Source of the DNA: an uncultured Clostridia bacterium
Lineage (GTDB): Bacteria; Bacillota; Clostridia; Oscillospirales; Ruminococcaceae
Assembly (NCBI GenBank): GCA_947168885.1
Contig: CAMVNQ010000001.1
Span: forward strand, 248,001-312,000
DNA: 64,000 nucleotides
Direction of reading: 5' to 3'
Below, in pieces: positions 59,661 to 64,000 of the stretch. The notes under the pieces are model-generated. The model saw only the letters and a program-made list of their open reading frames with translations. It made no database searches and was not told where the DNA came from. The translations under genes and the position numbers were made by a program. How positions within the stretch are numbered: position 1 is the first letter of the stretch; each line of letters starts with the position of its first letter.

Positions 59661-59689
59661 TTGAAATGTCAATGTATTTCAGGTATAAT
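59661..59689 (+). promoter_or_regulatory. promoter of the structured RNA region/ADH operon
   Basis: TTGAAA (59661-59666), 17-bp spacer, TATAAT (59684-59689). Transcription would begin near 59696, at the first base pairs of the structured region. Confidence 0.7.
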
Positions 59690-59947
59690 TAATGTGTCCT
59701 CAACAACTGCCGTTTGGCAGTTGTTGTCCCAAATCTTGTTTTACAGGATTTGGGATCGCTGTAAAACGCGCCTTCAGCGAGTTTTACAGCGGACACATTC
59801 CTTGATGTCAAGCTCATTTCGCCTTCGGGCGAACAAAAGTGCAAGGCAAATTTGAATTTTTGTGATTTCCCTTGCACTTTTGCAACCGCGAATTAGCTTC
59901 AAGCTGCGCTTTGAAGCCGATTCGCGGTTGATGAGCAGACATTAATT
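59687..59947 (+). ncRNA. highly structured leader or non-coding RNA, or foldback element
   Basis: Six strong hairpins in 260 nt: 59701-59726 (11-bp stem, GTTT loop), 59727-59755 (9 bp), 59757-59791 (11 bp), 59818-59833 (TTCGCC, TTCG tetraloop), 59835-59881 (12 bp) and 59883-59930 (11 bp with an inner 7-bp stem). AATGTGTCC/GGACACATT closes the first three into a multi-branch unit, and AATTAATGT/ACATTAATT (59687-59695 with 59939-59947) encloses all. No ORF of note. It could be a 5' regulatory RNA or a MITE-like foldback element, since the ends are 14/16 inverted repeats. Confidence 0.55.
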
Positions 59948-60041
59948 AACATACAGGCTGTTGCCGTGCAGCGAAAAAGGAGCGTATTGCGGTCCTGCGT
60001 CTGCGCTGCGGGTCATGAACCGGTAAAGGAGGAACATCCCT

Positions 60042-61235
60042 ATGGATAATTTTAATTTCTACAGTCCCACAGAGTTCGTTTTCGGAAGAGACCGCGCCGA
60101 AGAAACCGGCAGATATGTCAATAAGCACGGCGGAACCAAGGTCCTTATACACTACGGCGGAGGTTCGGCGGTAAAGTCAGGTCTCATCGACATCGTGAAG
60201 AAATCGCTCGGCGACGCCGATATAGCATACTGCGAACTCGGCGGAGTAAAGCCGAATCCCCGCGACACTCTCGTTTACAAGGGTATTGAGCTGTGTCGGA
60301 AAGAGGGCGTTGACTTCATTTTAGCGGTCGGCGGCGGTTCTGTAATAGACTCATCAAAAGCGATAGCATTGGGCGTTCCTTATGACGGAGACTTCTGGGA
60401 TTTTTACAGCGGGAAAACACCGGAAAAAGCGCTTCCCGTCGGCACTGTGCTTACTATAGCTGCTGCCGGAAGCGAGGGCTCGGGGAACTCTATCATCACA
60501 AAGGAAGACGGTCTGCTGAAGCGCGGCGCCCGCAATGACATACTCCGTCCGAGGTTCTCGATAATGGATCCGGCGCTCACCCAGACGCTCCCCGCCTATC
60601 AGACCGCCTGCGGGGCAACGGATATAATGGCGCACGTTTTCGAGCGATACTTTACCAATACCCGGGAGGTCGAGATAACCGACCGTCTCTGTGAAGCCGT
60701 TCTGCTGACAATGATAAAGGAAACTCCGCGCGTTATAGCCGATCCCGACAACTACGATGCACGCGCGAACATCATGTGGGCGGGGATGGTTGCGCACAAC
60801 AATATCTGCGGTGTCGGAAGGCAGCAGGACTGGAACAGCCACGGTCTGGAACACGAGCTTTCCGCTCTGTATGATGTGACTCACGGCGCCGGACTCGCGG
60901 TGATAATGCCGGCGTGGATGGAATATGTTCACGACCATAACGTGCTGCGCTTCTGCCAGATGGCGACACGGGTATTCGGCTGCCGGATGTATTTTGAGGA
61001 TCCCGAATCAACGGCGCTTGAGGGCATACGCAGGTTCCGTTCGTTCCTGCACAGTATTGGTATGCCGATAAACTTTGAAGAGCTTGGTGCGAAGGAAGAG
61101 GATATACCGAAGCTCGTTGAAAAACTCGGTATCGGCGAAGGTACACGCGCCGGATTTATGGAACTCAACGCGGAAGATGTTGCAGGCATATACAGGATAG
61201 CGGCTCACGCGTCGCTTCAAGGAATGGAGGAATAA
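60042..61235 (+). CDS. iron-containing alcohol dehydrogenase (BDH/YqhD type)
   Basis: 397 residues. The NAD(P)-binding region includes VDFILAVGGGSVIDSSKAIA and TIAAAGSEGSGNSIIT. The metal-binding residues are in PAYQTACGATDIMAHVFE and the His-containing SHGLEHELSALYDVTHGAGLAV. Length and motifs fit the butanol/aldehyde-reducing YqhD group rather than 1,2-propanediol or glycerol enzymes. GGAGG lies upstream of the ATG. First gene of a three-gene oxidoreductase operon. Confidence 0.92.
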   Translation: MDNFNFYSPTEFVFGRDRAEETGRYVNKHGGTKVLIHYGGGSAVKSGLIDIVKKSLGDADIAYCELGGVKPNPRDTLVYKGIELCRKEGVDFILAVGGGSVIDSSKAIALGVPYDGDFWDFYSGKTPEKALPVGTVLTIAAAGSEGSGNSIITKEDGLLKRGARNDILRPRFSIMDPALTQTLPAYQTACGATDIMAHVFERYFTNTREVEITDRLCEAVLLTMIKETPRVIADPDNYDARANIMWAGMVAHNNICGVGRQQDWNSHGLEHELSALYDVTHGAGLAVIMPAWMEYVHDHNVLRFCQMATRVFGCRMYFEDPESTALEGIRRFRSFLHSIGMPINFEELGAKEEDIPKLVEKLGIGEGTRAGFMELNAEDVAGIYRIAAHASLQGMEE

Positions 61236-61238
61236 TGC

Positions 61239-62258
61239 ATGAAGGTACTGTTTATCGGCGGAACGGGCACAATAAGTATGGCAATAACAAGGCTGCTGGC
61301 GGAGCGCGGCGACGAGCTTTATCTGCTCAACCGCGGCAGCCGCAATTACGGGCTGCCCGAAAATGTCAGGGTCATCAATTGTGATATAAACAACGAAAAG
61401 GAAGCGGCAGAAAAGCTCGCGGGAATGGAGTTTGACTGTGTAGGAGAGTTTATCGGCTTTGTTCCCGCACAGCTTGAGCGTGATTTCCGGCTGTTTGCGG
61501 GAAAGACTAAGCAGTTCATCTATATAAGCTCCGCGTCGGCGTACAGGAAGCCCATGCAGGGGTATGTGATAACCGAGGAAACGCCGCTTGAAAACCCGTA
61601 CTGGGAGTATTCGCGCAACAAGAAAGCCTGTGAGGAATATCTTTTTGAGCGGTACAGAAATGACGGCTTCCCGGTGACGATAGTCCGTCCGAGCCACACA
61701 TACGACGAGCGCAGCGTGCCGCTCGGTGTTCACGGCAAAAACGGAAGCTGGCAGGTCGTTAAACGCATCAGGGAAGGTAAGCCCGTGATAATACACGGCG
61801 ACGGTACATCGCTCTGGACGATAACGCACAACAGCGACTTCGCCAAAGCGTATGCCGGACTTATCGGCAACCCTGCCGCGATAGGCGAAGCGTTCCACAT
61901 CACGACAGATGAAAGCGTGAGCTGGAACGAGATCTACGGATATATTGCTGACGCGCTCGGCGTGAAACTTAAACCGTACTACATTTCATCGGAGACACTC
62001 GCCGCGCTCGGACCGGAATACGACTTTACCGGAAGCCTTACCGGCGACAAGGCGTGCTCGGTGGTATTCGACAACTCGAAGGTGAAGAAGCTCGTTCCGG
62101 ACTTCAGAGCGACTGTCACTGCCCGCGAGGGAATAAGACGTACAGTAGAGTATGTACTTGCGCATGATGAGTGTCAGCATGATGACGAGGAATTTGATAA
62201 ATGGTGCGACGATGTTATCGCTGCAGTTGAGAAAATGAAGGAGAATTTCAATGGTTGA
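61239..62258 (+). CDS. NAD-dependent epimerase/dehydratase family protein
   Basis: 339 residues. FIGGTGTISMAITRLLAERGDELYLLNRG is the N-terminal Rossmann motif, SSASAYRK and EYSRNKKACEEYL are the Ser and Tyr-x-x-x-Lys region of extended SDR enzymes, and VTIVRPSHTYD follows. It resembles chloroplast CSP41/RmlD-like sugar nucleotide enzymes, but the substrate is not identifiable. It starts 3 bp after the ADH stop and overlaps the SDR gene by 8 bp. Confidence 0.85.
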   Translation: MKVLFIGGTGTISMAITRLLAERGDELYLLNRGSRNYGLPENVRVINCDINNEKEAAEKLAGMEFDCVGEFIGFVPAQLERDFRLFAGKTKQFIYISSASAYRKPMQGYVITEETPLENPYWEYSRNKKACEEYLFERYRNDGFPVTIVRPSHTYDERSVPLGVHGKNGSWQVVKRIREGKPVIIHGDGTSLWTITHNSDFAKAYAGLIGNPAAIGEAFHITTDESVSWNEIYGYIADALGVKLKPYYISSETLAALGPEYDFTGSLTGDKACSVVFDNSKVKKLVPDFRATVTAREGIRRTVEYVLAHDECQHDDEEFDKWCDDVIAAVEKMKENFNG

Positions 62259-63009
62259 TGTAAAAGGAAAATGGGCGCTCATAACGGGTGCAGCAAGAGG
62301 TATAGGCGCAGGTGCGGCGAAGTTCATGGCAGAGCGCGGATGCAATCTGATACTTCACGGCAGAACGCCGGAGCATTGTGCAAAGACACTTGATGAAGTA
62401 AAAGCGCTTGGCGTTGAAGCGTATGCCGTGGGAGCGGAATTCTCCGATCTCGCACAGGTGGAGAAGATGCTCGCGGAGATAGATTCGCTCGGAAAGCGGA
62501 TCGATATTGTGCTCAACAATGCGGGCGTACAGGTCGCGTACCGTACCGAGTACCTTAAAACGCCGGCGGAGGACTATGAGAAGAGCTTCCTTATAAACAC
62601 GATCGCGCCGATGATGATAGTATATCACTTCCTGCCGAAGATGCAGGAGTACGGTTTCGGTAGGATAGTAAACACTACGAGCGGCATTCGTCTTGAACCG
62701 GAGCAGGCGGGGTATTCCGCAAGCAAAGCGGCGCTCGACAAGGTGACCATGGATCTTGCGTCGAAGTATGACGGCACAGACGTTATCATAAGTCTTACCG
62801 ACCCGGGCTGGTGCAGGACCGACCTCGGCGGACCGCAGGCTCCGAACTCTCCCGAAAGCTCTTTGCCCGGTGTGGTAGTCGGGGCGTTCGTTGACGACAA
62901 AAAGTCCGGCAGAAATCTCGCCGCCGGAAACTTCTACGGTATGACCCTCGAACAGGCCGTTGAACACGCGGAGAAAAACATACCGAATTATACAGGCTCG
63001 ATAGGATAA
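62251..63009 (+). CDS. short-chain dehydrogenase/reductase (SDR)
   Basis: 252 residues of the classical SDR type. TGAARGIGAGAAKFMAERG is the cofactor loop, NNAGVQV the NAG motif, NTTSGIRLE holds the catalytic Ser and GYSASKAAL the Tyr-x-x-x-Lys pair. The chain lacks a signal peptide. Substrate unknown; it is likely to act on a keto or hydroxy compound handled with the ADH and epimerase of the same operon. Confidence 0.92.
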   Translation: MVDVKGKWALITGAARGIGAGAAKFMAERGCNLILHGRTPEHCAKTLDEVKALGVEAYAVGAEFSDLAQVEKMLAEIDSLGKRIDIVLNNAGVQVAYRTEYLKTPAEDYEKSFLINTIAPMMIVYHFLPKMQEYGFGRIVNTTSGIRLEPEQAGYSASKAALDKVTMDLASKYDGTDVIISLTDPGWCRTDLGGPQAPNSPESSLPGVVVGAFVDDKKSGRNLAAGNFYGMTLEQAVEHAEKNIPNYTGSIG

Positions 63010-63015
63010 AAAGCG

Positions 63016-63048
63016 ACCCCGCAGACTGCACAGCGCAGACTGCGGGGT
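63016..63048 (+). terminator. terminator of the ADH-epimerase-SDR operon
   Basis: ACCCCGCAG (63016-63024) pairs with CTGCGGGGT (63040-63048); GTTCTGTTTC follows. The arms equal those of the tyrS terminator. Confidence 0.8.
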
Positions 63049-63211
63049 GTTCTGTTTCTCTAAACAATATGTCTTCATGCCGAACTTACAGGAATGTCAT
63101 CAAAACGACCTTTTCGTGCGTTCGGCAGACGGATAACCTGCTTGCGCCAAAACAAAACCCGCGGTATCCGATCGGAAGTCCCGCGGGGGATGATGCTGTG
63201 AAAGATTATGT

Positions 63212-64000
63212 TTACTGTATGGAATTGTCAAAATTCTGGAGTACAAACGAGTTTCTGCTTATCGGTTTCCTGCATGAAGGGCAGTACTTGAATCCCTCGG
63301 GGAAGTTCCTGTGGGGGCGAAACTCGTTTTCCTGTGCTCTGACCGTATTCCCGCATCCGTAACAGGTCGTGGTATAAACATCTCCCGTATATATGCTGAA
63401 ACGTGTGTTCGGTGATGCAGGATCTATCATAGTGTCAAACGTGCTTCTGCTTATCGGCTTTTTGCAGACAGGGCAGTACTTGAACCCCTCGGGGAAATTA
63501 TGGTGAGTCTGGAATTCGTTTGCTCTTGCTCTGATCTCGTTTTTGCAGGAAAAGCAGGTCGCGACAAAAACGGGTCCTGCCTGGACCGGAGCCGCGGGAG
63601 CAGGTGTGAACGGAGCCGCAGCACCCATGGGCCTGTCGAACGCGTTCCTGCTTACCGGCTTTTTACATACGCGGCAGTATATGTATCCTTCGGGGAAGCG
63701 GCTGTGGGGTCTGAACTCGCTCGATTTTGCCCTGATCTCCGCGCCGCAGTAAGGACACGGTGTAATATGTACCAATCCGTCGTTGATGATCTTTGAATTG
63801 TGGCTCGTTACCGAGACTGCGTTCTTTATGCCGAAGCCGAGCATGAGTCCGCCGCCGACGATAAAACCAAGTCCGATAAAAGTGCCGGCGTTCGTAGTCG
63901 GAATGCGCATATAGCCCGATCCTGCCGAGCCGGCAAGAACAATGAGACCTATGCCTAAAAGTATTGCTCCCCAGATGATAAGCCCTATCCTCTTGCGTTG
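63212..64000 (-). CDS. membrane protein with three tandem zinc ribbons (5' end outside window)
   Basis: The frame continues upstream past the first ATG at 63910 to the window edge, so the true start is beyond 64000; 262 codons are visible. Residues near the edge form a membrane helix (IGLIIWGAILLGIGLIVLAG) and a second helix (about 40-60) follows. Then come three copies of a unit of about 55-60 residues: CxxCxxxIRA-EF-H-FPEG-YC-CxKPxSRxxF, with 2 + 2 Cys each. Between copies 1 and 2 lies a Pro/Ala linker. The protein ends FDNSIQ. Function unknown. Confidence 0.78.
   Translation of the reverse strand, partial: QRKRIGLIIWGAILLGIGLIVLAGSAGSGYMRIPTTNAGTFIGLGFIVGGGLMLGFGIKNAVSVTSHNSKIINDGLVHITPCPYCGAEIRAKSSEFRPHSRFPEGYIYCRVCKKPVSRNAFDRPMGAAAPFTPAPAAPVQAGPVFVATCFSCKNEIRARANEFQTHHNFPEGFKYCPVCKKPISRSTFDTMIDPASPNTRFSIYTGDVYTTTCYGCGNTVRAQENEFRPHRNFPEGFKYCPSCRKPISRNSFVLQNFDNSIQ

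Overview
The window looks like chromosomal DNA from a Gram-positive Clostridia-type gut bacterium close to Ruminococcus/Oscillospiraceae. This is inferred from the gene families: NADP-type GdhA, a large fused 2-hydroxyacyl-CoA dehydratase activator, YfhO/CsbB-type glycosylation genes, PadR-DUF1700-DUF4097, a secreted GH5 glycanase, and rpmH-rnpA-yidD-yidC-jag. Promoters are sigma-A-like with 17-bp spacers, often TTGCAA in the -35 box and TGn before the -10. There is no rRNA, CRISPR array, phage or intact insertion sequence. No assignment was checked against a database.

Layout. 1-12952 (minus): a zinc-ribbon membrane protein cut by the window edge, DUF4956 and VTC-domain proteins, shikimate kinase, a TIM-barrel isomerase, an APH-like kinase and citrate synthase; then 2-isopropylmalate synthase, GalE, a fumarase alpha subunit, a small membrane protein, a PHP phosphoesterase, a formate/nitrite channel and alanine racemase. 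13268-28309 (plus): a cell-envelope region with an LCP protein, a DUF4097 pair, a GT2-YfhO pair, then CoaX, GNAT and TyrS, then a second YfhO cluster with RmlA, two SMR-type half-transporters and a WecE-type aminotransferase. 28559-35630 (minus): MscS, a cyclic-nucleotide-domain protein, GdhA, GH5, a 101-bp tandem repeat and the PadR-DUF1700-DUF4097 operon. 36190-51320 (plus): a dehydratase activator, an SPFH protein, PcrA, FapA-like, an orphan ABC ATPase, EAL/HDOD, the L34-RnpA-YidD-YidC-Jag operon and tRNA-Gln. 51489-57600 (plus): a possible integrase relic, a beta-helix lipoprotein and a LysR-linked redox/detoxification operon. 57917-64000: a diguanylate cyclase (minus), a strongly structured non-coding region, an ADH/epimerase/SDR operon (plus) and a triple zinc-ribbon protein cut by the right edge (minus).

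How the genes fit together. The envelope block pairs undecaprenyl-phosphate glycosylation components (GT2, SMR flippases, YfhO GT-C enzymes) with LCP and DUF4097 proteins, which suggests decoration of wall or membrane polymers. The second YfhO cluster could make dTDP-Fuc4N if RmlB is encoded elsewhere. The redox operon behind LysR probably handles reactive small molecules.

Most worth a second look: (1) a promoter followed by a roughly 260-nt stretch of six hairpins, enclosed by a 9-bp outer pair and with a mutually exclusive inner pairing, ahead of the ADH operon (59661-59947); (2) two 157-bp MITE copies differing at one base, with matching terminal inverted repeats and 4-bp target duplications, one inserted in the loop of a terminator; (3) a 101-bp tandem repeat that includes the DUF4097 stop codon and lies upstream of the GH5 gene; (4) a probable ATT start codon for yidC; (5) two phased GTAAATnnnATTTAC dyads around the SPFH promoter; (6) a triple zinc-ribbon membrane protein and a zinc-ribbon protein with a pilin-like helix.
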